DNA of 64,000 bases from Blastococcus tunisiensis (lineage in GTDB: Bacteria; Actinomycetota; Actinomycetes; Mycobacteriales; Geodermatophilaceae): assembly GCF_900112815.1 (NCBI RefSeq), contig NZ_FOND01000003.1, positions 301,723-365,722 of the forward strand, given 5' to 3'. How positions within the stretch are numbered: position 1 is the stretch's first letter; each line of letters begins with the position of its first letter. Shown in pieces: positions 53,201 to 61,739 of the stretch. The notes under the pieces are model-generated. The model was not told the DNA's origin and did no database searches. It worked only from the letters and a program-made list of their open reading frames with translations. A program made the translations under genes and the position numbers.

Positions 53201-55881
53201 TAGTCGGCGGGCAGGGTGAGGCGCCGTCCGGTGCGCTGGTGGACGACGTCGAGGGCGCCGGTGTCGTAAACGGCGGTGACCGTGAACCGGTCGCCGTTCT
53301 TGACCCAGTCGGTGGCGCTGATCGGGAGGGTGCGCTCGTTGCGGCGGGTGATGACCGCATCGCCGGCGGAGGCCTGTGAGGCGTCGGCGAGGGTGACCTG
53401 GGGTCCGACCGGCCCGTTCTGCTGGGCGAGGCGGTCGCGGCGGGCGCGGGTGTTCAGTTCGGCGACCAGCTCGCGCGTGGGCGCCAGCATGATGGCGTCG
53501 CGCCCGGCGGCCCGATCGGTCGACCAGGCGGCGTAGGCGTCGTCGGTGACCGTGGCCAGGTCGCCGACGTGCACCCGTCCGTGATCGATGTAGTAGGCAA
53601 GGGCGGCCGGGTCGCCGTCGCGCAGCGCCAGGGACGCGGCGCCCTCGGCGTGGTCAGGAGCGCCGGTGTCGGGGTCGGTGAAGCGCAGGACCTGCGAGAG
53701 GGTGACCGCACCGTGGGTGGTGACGATGTCGCGCAGCACTCCGCCGGCGCCGATCGCCGCCAGCTGCTGGTCATCGCCGATCAGCCGGACCGACCCACCG
53801 GCCTCGGTGACGAACGCGATCACCCGGGCCAGGTCGGAAGTGCTGGCCATGCCGGCTTCGTCGATGACCACGAGGCTGTCCGGGCCGATGCGCGTGACCC
53901 AAGGCGGGACGGCGTTGCCGGTGGCCAGTGCATGGACCAGCTTGGCGAGGGTGTCGGTGTCGGTGCTGACTTCCTCAGCCAGCACCGCCGCCGCGGCGGC
54001 CGAGGGAGCAAGGCCGACGACGTTCCCACCGTCGGCCCGCCATGCCGCGGACAGCGCACGCAGGGCGGTGGTCTTGCCGGTGCCTGCCGGGGCCAGTGCC
54101 AGTTGCACCCGGGTGCCGGAGGTGGCCAGCTCGCGGACCAGCTGCACCTGGCCGGGGTTGAGTTCGACCCGGTTGGCGGTGGACTCCAGCAGCGCGACGT
54201 CGACGGCCGCAGCCGGCACCGCGCGTCCATCGCGGCGTCCGGCCGCGGCGAGGATGGCGCGCTCGGCGGCGAGGATCTCGGTCGAGGTGTACAGCGTCGA
54301 GCCGGCCACGGTGTAGACGGAGCTGCCGTCCGAGCGGCGCAGCGCCGGGGGCTCGGTCACCGGCTCGCGGCTGCCCAACGGCGTCGACAGGGACAGCGCT
54401 CTCTCGACGACGGCGTCGATGGCTCCGTCGAGGTCGGTCAGCCGGATCGCGGCGGCGCGGGCCTGCCGTTCGGCCTCGGCGCGGACGTGGTTCACCTGCC
54501 AGGTCGCCCGAGAGTTCTGCACCGTCGACAGCACGTGCTGGGCTGTCTGGTCGACCCATCTGCGCGTCGGGCGCTTCGCCTCGGGTCCGCGGCGGGGGGC
54601 GAGTGCACCGCGGAGGTAGTCGCGCAGGCCGCTCTCCCCGCCCAGCACCGCCAGCGCCTCGGTGCGCCAGGCGGCGCGCTGCTCGGCGTTGGAGCGGGGC
54701 TGGTGCTTGCGCTGCCGGGTCTCCAGATTGGCCCGTTGCGCCAGGGACACGGCCTCTTTCGGCGTCGGCGGCCGCCCGTGGTCGGCCTGGAACTGCGCGG
54801 ACAGCTCCGCGCGGCGGCTATCGATCGACGCCCGCCGCGACGACCAGAGGCTGGGCAGCTCGCCATCGACACCGACGATCTCGCGCACCGGGCGCTTGCT
54901 CGGGTCGGCGCCGGGGCGGTCGGCGAAGCGGACGCCGAGTCGCTCGGTGAGCAGGGCTTGCAGGCGGGTGTTGTACCGCTCGGAGGCGGTGACGTTGTTC
55001 TTGTAGAGCAGCCGACCGTCCAGCGCCAGCCACCGCCCGTCGCGGGTCTGCACCTTGTTGCTGACGGCCACGTGGGTGTGCAGATCCGGGTCGCCGGCCC
55101 GTGAGTCGCGGTGGGTGAACGCCGCCGCGATCAGCCCGCGTACCTCCACCTGCGCCACTCCGTTGCGGCCCGTGCGGGTGTAGGCGGCGTGGTCCTCCAA
55201 CCAGGTCAGGGTGTCTGTCACCGCGTCGGCGTGCGCCCGCTCGATGACGGATGCGACCTCTGGCGGAGCGATCGCCCACAGCGTGGAGACGCTCTTGACC
55301 GGGCTGAACGTCAGGTCGTACCCGGCGATCGCGGTGGTGGCCTGGCGGGAAACGCGGGCCAAATGGCCGGACAACTCGCGGGCGTCGGCCGGCGGACGGC
55401 CGTAGGTCTCGGCGAACATCGCCGAGGCCAGCTCGGTGCGGATACGGGCTCGGTCCTCGGCCGGCACGGGTGTGTCGGCGGGCAGGCCGAGCCCGGTGTT
55501 GTGGTCGCGGAATGCCCCTGCCGAGCGGCGGTGGAACAGGTTGGCCTGCTCGTGAATGCGGTACGGCGCGCCCAGGCGGCTGGCCTGATCGACCTGCTGC
55601 GGGGTCTTGCCGGCCAGCTGCGCGTCGCGCTCGATCTGGTCGGCGTTCGGGTGTCGCCCCTCCCCGAACAGCGCGACCATCTGCGCCTCGGTGACCCGAT
55701 CACCGACCGGAAAATCGGGCACGGCGGCAAGCCCGCGTCCCATCCAGACGCCCGGAGCTTCGCCCTTCTCGCTGTAGTAGTCGCCAAGGTTGTCGAACCC
55801 GCGGGTCGTGGCGTCATGCGCAGCCACCTGGCGGGTCAGATACGTGTATCCGTCCCCCGCGGTGAGCTTGTGCAGCGTCAT
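50272..55881 (-). CDS. MobF relaxase (TrwC/TraA-like) fused to RecD-type helicase and DnaG-like primase
   Basis: 1869 aa from ATG 55881. Residues 1-350 are a TrwC relaxase: catalytic Tyr candidates Y12 and Y14 (GDGYTYLTRQV), and the metal-binding FTHRDSRAGDPDLHTHVAVSNK with H257, H268 and H270. A RecD/TraI-type helicase follows with LALAPAGTGKTTALRAL near residue 600 and a VVIDEAGM-like motif. Residues about 1460-1870 match the DnaG catalytic core with a Toprim (VIVEGPLDALAV near 1617; IIVATDADRAGQQAA near 1670). It nicks oriT, unwinds, and could prime the new strand. Reads opposite to the transfer operon. Confidence 0.93.
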   Translation of the reverse strand: MTLHKLTAGDGYTYLTRQVAAHDATTRGFDNLGDYYSEKGEAPGVWMGRGLAAVPDFPVGDRVTEAQMVALFGEGRHPNADQIERDAQLAGKTPQQVDQASRLGAPYRIHEQANLFHRRSAGAFRDHNTGLGLPADTPVPAEDRARIRTELASAMFAETYGRPPADARELSGHLARVSRQATTAIAGYDLTFSPVKSVSTLWAIAPPEVASVIERAHADAVTDTLTWLEDHAAYTRTGRNGVAQVEVRGLIAAAFTHRDSRAGDPDLHTHVAVSNKVQTRDGRWLALDGRLLYKNNVTASERYNTRLQALLTERLGVRFADRPGADPSKRPVREIVGVDGELPSLWSSRRASIDSRRAELSAQFQADHGRPPTPKEAVSLAQRANLETRQRKHQPRSNAEQRAAWRTEALAVLGGESGLRDYLRGALAPRRGPEAKRPTRRWVDQTAQHVLSTVQNSRATWQVNHVRAEAERQARAAAIRLTDLDGAIDAVVERALSLSTPLGSREPVTEPPALRRSDGSSVYTVAGSTLYTSTEILAAERAILAAAGRRDGRAVPAAAVDVALLESTANRVELNPGQVQLVRELATSGTRVQLALAPAGTGKTTALRALSAAWRADGGNVVGLAPSAAAAAVLAEEVSTDTDTLAKLVHALATGNAVPPWVTRIGPDSLVVIDEAGMASTSDLARVIAFVTEAGGSVRLIGDDQQLAAIGAGGVLRDIVTTHGAVTLSQVLRFTDPDTGAPDHAEGAASLALRDGDPAALAYYIDHGRVHVGDLATVTDDAYAAWSTDRAAGRDAIMLAPTRELVAELNTRARRDRLAQQNGPVGPQVTLADASQASAGDAVITRRNERTLPISATDWVKNGDRFTVTAVYDTGALDVVHQRTGRRLTLPADYVSDHVSLGYATTVHGAQGLTADTCYTVATGEESRQLLYVALTRGRHANHLFLTTAGDGDPHSVITRDALLPPTAVDVLTRALARDGAPTSATSQARELTDPAALLACAADQYYDALNTAAEERLGLGALEAIDAAADAAMPGLTMQAAYPVLRAHLALCAVSGRDPSDVLRQALASDRRLDDARDVAAVLDWRIDPTGRHSPGTGPLPWLPGLPKTLGDDLEWGPYLADSADQVSSPAVDVAARARAWTPTSAPAWALPLIDRDPQLVADLAVWRTAHGVDDADRRPTGPALQRAADARAQRALDDRVTRLLGDGRALTARWAPLVDSIDPRIAGDPYWPVLAERLAAADRARIDITALTRAVAAERPLPDEQPAAALWWRLCRHLSPAAMTATGASVSETLRPDWTPVLADVLGTAAAERVIADAAWPALVAAVTSARHAGWQTDQVLSTAHDLLRAGHPDDDQLRPDELATALVWRVGVLIDPASGGRVHAPTSPSILEHLPTTNGVADDDWLASLVEPDDAELLHEELDGDEPAAAEHLASTGGDRQPADESRRAAPDRADEEEVRVDRDRLLELNQQAADFFTAHFRDSWAPAYLANRLGTDLADDERFTIGYAPDSWTALTSHLRHLGATDAEIIAAGLGSYASTGRVIDRFRNRLVFAIRDGEEIHGWIGRRNPDHDQDGDHAVPKYLNTAETELFIKGHELYGVTEGAAELTAGAVPVIVEGPLDALAVTLAGDGDYIGIAPLGTAFTDAQAEALRPFLGDGRSGIIVATDADRAGQQAAQRIFWQLTARGDDPRHLAIPTGKDPAELLQTSGATALRRALAACPSLASALIDARVAVYADRLDTVEGRVHAARRAAEVIAAVPPTSWPAHLTHVVANTGIAPDIALSEVFDASRARTEDAQMSARTVLPGRLPEPATDTGMGPSVRVVSAAETEAETLADSVQEAERAASAVRRPGLPARSGPRQRS

Positions 55882-56112
55882 CACGACCCGACAATCGCGA
55901 GCGCCTCTGCCACGGTCCGGCCCCGCGGAGCATCGGATAAGGGGCGGTCCGAGCCGTGATGAGCTCCTATGTGTCAACGCCGGCCGGGCGTAGCGTCTTG
56001 GCCGGCGGTGGGTGCGGTGGACTGGCCGCAGCGAAGAGCAGGTCAGGGACTGTGAGCCTGTCGCGCAGCTGGCTTCGGCCGTAAAGACGCGTCCCTTTTG
56101 CCGCTGCCGCAC
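55882..56112. other. Candidate oriT region
   Basis: The 231 bases between the relaxase start and the IS110 gene hold an inverted repeat CGCCGGCC (55978-55985) and GGCCGGCG (56000-56007) around a 14-base loop GGGCGTAGCGTCTT. An oriT next to a MobF gene with a nick site beside or in the loop is usual, but I see no conserved nic sequence that proves it. Confidence 0.35.
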
Positions 56113-57162
56113 TCACCGTCCTGCGGCGGCCGGGGCGGGGGCTCTCCCGGCGGCCAGGTCTTCGTGCAGGGTCTTGTAGACGACGTCCGAGAGGCGTCGT
56201 TTCAGGCAGCGGATGGCCTCGCGGCCGCTCTTTCCTTCGGCGCGTTTGCGCTGGTAGTAGGCCCGGCCCTCGGTGTCGGCGCGGATCTGCGTGATCGCGA
56301 TCGTGTAGAGCACCCGGTTGAGCTGACGGTTGCCCGACCGGTTGAGCCGATGCCGAGTGGTGCGCCCGGAGGAGGCGGGGATCGGAGCCGTGCCGTTGGC
56401 TGCGGCGAAAGCGTGCCGGGAGCGGTAGCGGCGGATGTCGGCGACCTCGCCCAGAATCGTTGCGGCGCTGACCGGTCCGAGGCCGTAGACGTCGGTCAGC
56501 CCGGTCTTGACCCGCTCGACCGCGGCGGAGATGAGGCCGGTGACCTCCTGGATTTCCGCCGTCAGCTGGGCCAGGCGAGTCAGCCGGCGGCGGGTCAGCT
56601 GCGCGCGGATGCTGTCGTCACCGGCGAGCAGATCCTTCGCGGCGCTGATGAACGTCGGGCCGGTCAGCCGCTTCACCTGGCGCTGGTAGCCCGGCCGCAG
56701 GCCGTGCAGCTCGGCGTGGGTGCGGCTGGCCAGCGCTGTGCGCTCGGCGACCAGCTGGGCGCGGTAGTCGGCCAGCGCCCGCAGGTCGGCGGCCTGGCCG
56801 ACGGCCAGCCGCACCGGGGGTAGGCCAGGCTCGCGGGCGGTGAGCCGGGCGATGGCGACCGCATCGACCGGGTCGGTCTTGCCCGCCCCCGGTCGACCGG
56901 AGCGTTCCCGCGAGGTGAGGCTGGGCGGTACCTCGACCACGTCGATGCCGCCGGCGAGCACCAGCCGGACCGCGACGCCGCGGCCGTAGTTGCCCGAGCC
57001 CTCGATGCCCACCCGCCGCACCGTATGCCGCGTGAGCAGCTGCTCGAGGGCGTCGAAACCGGCCTCGGTGTTGGCCAGCTCGGTGACCACCACCGGCCGC
57101 CCGGCATCGTCGATGACCGCCAGGGCCAGGGTGTCCTTGTGTGTGTCGATGCCGGCGAGCAC
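56113..57162 (-). CDS. IS110-family transposase (DEDD)
   Basis: 349 aa from GTG 57162, with AAGGAG 5 bases before it. N-terminal DEDD (RuvC-like) domain GVLAGIDTHKDTLALAVIDDAG and VGIEGSGNYGRGVA, with KTDPVDAVAIARL; C-terminal transposase_20 domain (VYGLGPVSAATILGEVADIRRY and FAAANGTAPIPASSG). Full length for the family. IS110 elements make a bridge RNA from the non-coding end and have no long inverted repeats, so the element ends cannot be set by eye. Confidence 0.92.
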   Translation of the reverse strand: MLAGIDTHKDTLALAVIDDAGRPVVVTELANTEAGFDALEQLLTRHTVRRVGIEGSGNYGRGVAVRLVLAGGIDVVEVPPSLTSRERSGRPGAGKTDPVDAVAIARLTAREPGLPPVRLAVGQAADLRALADYRAQLVAERTALASRTHAELHGLRPGYQRQVKRLTGPTFISAAKDLLAGDDSIRAQLTRRRLTRLAQLTAEIQEVTGLISAAVERVKTGLTDVYGLGPVSAATILGEVADIRRYRSRHAFAAANGTAPIPASSGRTTRHRLNRSGNRQLNRVLYTIAITQIRADTEGRAYYQRKRAEGKSGREAIRCLKRRLSDVVYKTLHEDLAAGRAPAPAAAGR

Positions 57163-57553
57163 GCCGACTCCTTCCTCGTCGACTCCGCTCGCGAGGCACC
57201 GACGCCCCGGGCGCAGCGCATGCACTTGGTGGCTGTCGCAACCGGCGCTCCTATCAGGCGTCAACCGCCCGGGGCATCGGCGAACGTCACCGGCGGGCAG
57301 TCATTGCGAAAGCCATCCCGAACAGCAGCAGGCAGCATGAGGTGGAGCCTCGCCGGTGACGCCCGCGAGCGCCCCGCCAGGGGTGACGAGGCACGTCCAT
57401 TACCGCAGATGCATGAGGTGTGTCAGGTCGGAGGGGTCGGGGTGACGCCGGCTCCGGTCGCCAGGCTGCTGGGGGTGACGCTCAGGCGGGGAGCCGTGTC
57501 ATGAGGGCGTGTGACGATCCGGCGATCGGTCAGGTGAGCGAGCGGAGGAAGCG
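57163..57553. other. Non-coding region upstream of the IS110 gene
   Basis: 391 bases without a gene. In IS110 elements the sequence before the transposase start encodes the bridge RNA; this stretch has several potential stems (for example GCGCCGACGC-type segments near 57200 and CGCCGGTGACGC at 57350) but I cannot fold it reliably. Its right part leads into the promoter of the gene at 57554. Confidence 0.4.
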
Positions 57554-57892
57554 GTGGTCAGAACGGTGAGTCGGCAGGCGGCGGCGCTGACGAAGGCGCG
57601 GGAGCGACGACGGGCACTGGACGCCGCCCGCGATGAACAGGACCGCCGGGTCGAGGAGGCGACGGCCGAGGCGCTCGTGGCCCTGGAGGCGCGACGGGAG
57701 GCCGAGCAGGGGCTGCAGGCGGCGACGGCGACGCTCGCTGAGACGCTGCGCGCACTCCTGGCCGAGGATGTCTCGGCCGAGCGGGCGGCCGCGCTGCTCG
57801 AACTGGACACTGCCGAGATCCGGCGGCTGACGAAGACGGCGGACCGGCCATCGCCCGCCGCCGCGAAGCCGGTCGCGACGGGAAGTTCCTGA
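57554..57892 (+). CDS. Small coiled-coil protein
   Basis: 112 aa from GTG 57554 with GGAGGA 6-11 bases upstream. Residues 8-80 are an Ala/Glu/Arg-rich helix (ALTKARERRRALDAARDEQDRRVEEATAEALVALEAR) and the C-terminus has a short HTH-like part (VSAERAAALLELDTAEIRRL). It resembles small helical proteins encoded beside mobile-element replication or transfer genes. No family I can name. Downstream lies an HTH gene in the same direction. Confidence 0.65.
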   Translation: MVRTVSRQAAALTKARERRRALDAARDEQDRRVEEATAEALVALEARREAEQGLQAATATLAETLRALLAEDVSAERAAALLELDTAEIRRLTKTADRPSPAAAKPVATGSS

Positions 57893-58084
57893 CGGCCGCA
57901 GCCGGAGCCGGAGCGCACCGAGTGACGCAGGGGCTGCTGAGGTGACTCGAGCGGTGCTACCGGGCGGTCGGGGACTCGCAAGCCGCCACCGGGCGCCCTG
58001 GAGCAACCAGGTGCGGCGTCAGCGAGGTCGAGGACTGCGACGCACCGGTGGTGATGAACCCGCACCCGGTGCGAAGATGCGCCG

Positions 58085-58468
58085 GTGGGGCCTTTCTCCG
58101 GCGATCGGCTGCGGCGGGCCCGGCTCGCCGCTGGGCTGACCCGCGAAGATCTCGCCCAGCGGGCCGGCGTGCGCTCGGCCGACCGCATCCGGGACTGGGA
58201 GCGGGGCGCGCATGCACCGCAGGCGCGGTACGTGCCGCCGCTGGCGGCCGCCCTCGGCGTTGGCCCGGTTCTTCTGTACGACGTCGACCCGGCTCGGCCT
58301 CCGCTGCGGGTACTGCGATTGGCCCGCGGCCTGTCCCTGCAGCAGCTGGCTGAGCGGGCGGGTATGCCGATCATGACTTGCCAGCGCATCGAGCAGGGCC
58401 GAGGCCACCGGCACGACCTTACGGCGCTAAACCGGCTATCCCGCATTCTCGGCGCCCCTGTTGGCTAG
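58085..58468 (+). CDS. Tandem HTH (XRE-like) regulator
   Basis: 127 aa from GTG 58085. Two XRE/Cro-type helix-turn-helices: LRRARLAAGLTREDLAQRAGVRSADRIRDWERGAH (residues 9-43) and LRVLRLARGLSLQQLAERAGMPIMTCQRIEQGRG (73-106). Two tandem XRE domains in one short protein resemble regulators of conjugative or plasmid functions. It may control the transfer genes or the upstream coiled-coil gene; the target is unknown. Confidence 0.82.
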   Translation: MGPFSGDRLRRARLAAGLTREDLAQRAGVRSADRIRDWERGAHAPQARYVPPLAAALGVGPVLLYDVDPARPPLRVLRLARGLSLQQLAERAGMPIMTCQRIEQGRGHRHDLTALNRLSRILGAPVG

Positions 58469-58767
58469 TCGATCCCTTGTGCGACCCTCCCCGCTGACTG
58501 AAGGACCGGCAGTGGCCGGCCGGCCACCCGGGAGTCCGCCGGACGGATCTGCTGCACCCGCCGGCCACGCTGCGGCGGGGCGCACCAGCGCCCGGCCAGC
58601 TGTCTGCATGACGGCGAGATGGTCGGGGCCCTTTCGTGGAGGGACAGACGTCGCTCCCAGGGCCCGACTGGTCCCGTCGGGGCCCGGACTTGATGCGTCC
58701 GGCTCAGCGGTGGGCGCAGGGAACGGTGGCGCCGAGGCGGCCCTCGCACGGGCAGTAACCGGGCCGG
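58469..58767. other. 299-bp convergent gap
   Basis: Lies between two converging genes. It carries no gene that I can support and no obvious terminator hairpin. Confidence 0.4.
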
Positions 58768-60501
58768 TCAGGTCGGCTCTTGGCTGGGCTCGGGGTGACA
58801 GCGGACGGCGAGCATGGCGATGTCGTCGTCGGTTCGGCCCGTCACAATCTGGGAGAGCACCTGGCCGCAGAGTTCCTCGAGGGGAAGGTGGCCGACCTCC
58901 TCGAGCACCCGGATGAGTTCAGCGATGCCCTCGTCGATGCCGCTGCGCCCGTGTTCGACGATCCCGTCGGTGTAGAGGACGACCGTGTCATCGGGGTGCA
59001 GCTCGCGCTCGTGGTCGGTCCGGCGGCTGACGATCTCGGATCCGAGCAGTCGCTCCGCGGGACTGTCCAACAACTCCACCTGATGGTCGGAGCGGAGCAG
59101 TAGCGGTGGCAGGTGCCCGGCCGATGACCACCGCAGGGTGCGTCGGCCTCGGCGGGCTTGTTCGGGCGTCTGTTCCAGGCGGGCGACCAGCGCGGTGGCC
59201 AGGGTGCCGACGTGCAGGCCACTGAGGGCTCCGTCGACGCGGGTCAGGATTTGTGCGGGCCCTTCGGGGCGGTCGAAGGCGATGCCGCGCAAGATGCTGC
59301 GGATCTGGCCCATCGCCGCGGCGGCGTCGACGTTGTGGCCGACCACGTCACCGATGACCAGCAGGGTGGCGCCGTCGGGCTGGTGGAAGGCGTCGTACCA
59401 GTCTCCGCCGACCTGCATGTGGCTGTCCGCCGGCTGGTAGCGGACGGCGATCTGCAGGTGGTCGGGCTGCGGTGGTGGGGTGAGCAGGCTGTGCTGCAGG
59501 GTCTCGGCGACCTTGAGCTGGCGGCTGTAGAGCCGGGCGTTGTCCAGCGCCAGCGACGCGCGGCGGGCGACCTCGACGGCGGTAGCGATCTCTATCTCGG
59601 TATGCGCCGGCCGGTCGCCGGTGTTCATAAGCGCCAGCGCGCCGATGGTCCCCGTGCGGGCCCGCAGCGGGACGATCGTGCACGAGGTGGTGTCCAGTCG
59701 CCGCCACGCCGTCCGTACCTCCTCGGTGCCCAGGGACGGGTCGACCAGTTCCGGGTCGATGGTGGGTAGCTGCACCGGCTCGCCGGTGAGCAGCGCGGTC
59801 AGCAGCGGCGAGTCGTCGCCGGTGCCACGGACCCGCCGGGTCAGGTAGGTGTCCAGGTCGGCGCGGCCGGCCGGGTTGCGGTGCGCCCGGGCTTCTTCCC
59901 CGGTGGGCCGGCCGTCCTCGCCCAGCATCGCCACGAGCGCCCAGTCGCACAGCTGCGGCACCACCAGCTCGGCGAGCTGGGCGGCGGACTGGCCGGTGTC
60001 GAGGGTGCTGGTCAGCGCCTCGCTGACCTCAGCGAGGAAGCGCAGTCGATCCCGGTCGATGTCGTCATCGTTCTCGGCCTCGTCGGCGGGGCCGGTGTGG
60101 TCGGTGTCGACCGGCCGTTCGGTGAGCTGGGCGTTGCGCTGCCGGAAGTACAGCTGCAGCAGGTCACCGGCGACGACGGCGGTGGCCGACAGCCATCGGC
60201 CGGCCGGGGCGTAGTAGCCCTGCCAGGAGACGGCGGTGCCGGTGCGGCGGGCGTGCAGGAGGAAACTGTGGAATATCGTGCCACCGAGCTCGGGCAGCGC
60301 GATCCAGATGTTGCGATCGATCAGCGCGGCCGGGCTGCGCTGCAGCAGTCGGGCGCCGGCAGGGTTGACGTAGCGGATGGTCCAGTCGTCGTCAAAGACG
60401 GCGAACCCATCGGGTGCGGCCTCGACGGCGGCGGTCAGCGGTGCCAGGCCGAGCCGGGCTGCAGCCGACCCACTCACCACGACTCCTGAATTGTTGTTCA
60501 T
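58768..60501 (-). CDS. PAS-GAF-SpoIIE (RsbU-like) PP2C phosphatase
   Basis: 577 aa from ATG 60501. Residues 20-125 are a PAS domain (EAAPDGFAVFDDDWTIRYVNPAGARLL), about 150-320 a GAF domain, and 345-575 a SpoIIE/PP2C phosphatase with VGGDWYDAFHQPDGATLLVIGDVVGHNVDAAA, SSAGHLPPLLL, LYTDGIVEHGR and TDDDIAMLAVR, the acidic metal ligands. Such proteins dephosphorylate anti-anti-sigma factors in stress or environmental signalling. A matching HATPase anti-sigma-type gene is read divergently from 61180. Confidence 0.9.
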   Translation of the reverse strand: MNNNSGVVVSGSAAARLGLAPLTAAVEAAPDGFAVFDDDWTIRYVNPAGARLLQRSPAALIDRNIWIALPELGGTIFHSFLLHARRTGTAVSWQGYYAPAGRWLSATAVVAGDLLQLYFRQRNAQLTERPVDTDHTGPADEAENDDDIDRDRLRFLAEVSEALTSTLDTGQSAAQLAELVVPQLCDWALVAMLGEDGRPTGEEARAHRNPAGRADLDTYLTRRVRGTGDDSPLLTALLTGEPVQLPTIDPELVDPSLGTEEVRTAWRRLDTTSCTIVPLRARTGTIGALALMNTGDRPAHTEIEIATAVEVARRASLALDNARLYSRQLKVAETLQHSLLTPPPQPDHLQIAVRYQPADSHMQVGGDWYDAFHQPDGATLLVIGDVVGHNVDAAAAMGQIRSILRGIAFDRPEGPAQILTRVDGALSGLHVGTLATALVARLEQTPEQARRGRRTLRWSSAGHLPPLLLRSDHQVELLDSPAERLLGSEIVSRRTDHERELHPDDTVVLYTDGIVEHGRSGIDEGIAELIRVLEEVGHLPLEELCGQVLSQIVTGRTDDDIAMLAVRCHPEPSQEPT

Positions 60502-61179
60502 CCCACCACCGAGGATCGAAGGGACAGTACGCCGGTTCCGTCGTCCGCCGGTTGAGGTGACTGCGGCAACCTTGCGGCTGTAGTGGCGACCGGAGGACCT
60601 GCCCGCCCCATCTGGGCCCCGCTCGGCCATCTCGGAAATGCGGCATGTGAAGGCAGCCGCCGGCCACGACGGCGTCCGATTTCAGCCCAGCGGTCGGTCG
60701 GCGCGTGCAAGCGCGAAGCCGGTGGCCGGCGTCCCTGGCATGCAGCAGGGAACGGTGGTTGGAGGATCGCGCCGCCGAGCCGGTCTTGGTGCAGAACCGT
60801 GCAGTCCCGCACCAAGACCACGACGCCCTCGGAGAGCACGCCGAGCGCATCGACCAGCACGGTTCGGGACGGCTCACGACGGTTACCGTCCACCCGCTCA
60901 CGGGCCAACAGGCCGACCGCTGAGGGGGGTTGTCGCCGCGACAGCGGCCCTCCCGACATGTCACGCCCCTGCGAGGTCATCAGCGACACCAACGACACTC
61001 CTCACCCACGGGTGACGACAGTTCGCCTCAACAGTCACACCCATCCCATCTGACCCAGGCGGCGCAGAGCGGCCAGACGCAATCGCACGTCGTGATCGAG
61101 TAGTGGGGTGGCGGAGGGCGCCTCATCGGGCGGCGAGTAACGTCCGGGCCGCTACGGGTTCCGGCGCGCGCGGCAGGAC
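60502..61179. other. 678-bp gap between divergent signalling genes
   Basis: No gene is supported. A minus-strand open frame contains VDALGVLSEGVVVLVRDC, faintly like a PAS core, but stop codons and frame changes follow. The stretch presumably carries promoters for the phosphatase and the kinase gene. Confidence 0.4.
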
Positions 61180-61710
61180 ATGATCAACGAGCCGCTCGTC
61201 GCCGCGGCCCCGACGTCCGGTCGAAACGTGGTTCGCGACCAACCCCTGGTCAGAAGGGCGAGCGTGCACCAGACCCTCTGGCCAAAGTCGCCTCCGCCCA
61301 CCGTCCGGTCTGCGGTCGCCAAGACCCAGCGCTGGCCCCTCTCCACGCCAGGGGAGATCACCTGGCTCCGCATGCACCTGCGCGATCACATCCTTCCGTC
61401 CACCGGTCAAGCCCAGACCCACGAGGACGATCTCGACCGCCTGCTTCTCGCCTTTGAGGAACTCGCCTCCAACGGTCTCCGCCACGGCCGCGCCCCCGTC
61501 GCGATAGCCCTGCACATGACGGCTGAGGGCTGGCTCATCGACGTAGTCGATGCCGCGACCGACCGAGGGCCCATCCCCGCCGTCGACCGCGATCCGGCCC
61601 ACGGCGGCCTCGGGCTGCACCTGGTTGCGCGGCTCTGCGCCGCCCACGGCTGGTTCATCGACACGCAAGGCAAGCATGTCTGGGCCTACATCGTCCGGCG
61701 TTCCCCTTAG
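61180..61710 (+). CDS. HATPase-domain protein (RsbW/anti-sigma-like)
   Basis: 176 aa from ATG 61180. After a poorly conserved N-terminus the GHKL fold is clear: N-box LAFEELASNGLRHGRAPV (residues about 88-105), D-containing LIDVVDAAT, and G-box HGGLGLHLVARLCAAHGW near 147-164. Serine kinases of this class phosphorylate anti-anti-sigma factors and bind sigma factors, the opposite activity to the SpoIIE phosphatase next door. No sigma factor or STAS protein is adjacent. Confidence 0.83.
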   Translation: MINEPLVAAAPTSGRNVVRDQPLVRRASVHQTLWPKSPPPTVRSAVAKTQRWPLSTPGEITWLRMHLRDHILPSTGQAQTHEDDLDRLLLAFEELASNGLRHGRAPVAIALHMTAEGWLIDVVDAATDRGPIPAVDRDPAHGGLGLHLVARLCAAHGWFIDTQGKHVWAYIVRRSP

Positions 61711-61739
61711 AGGCCACGTCTCCGCCGACAATGGCGAAC

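Noticed and set aside
60583..61053. Open frames on both strands between the phosphatase and the kinase
   Set aside because: Composition is Arg/Pro/Ser-rich and the frames conflict; only a faint PAS-like peptide, not enough for a gene.
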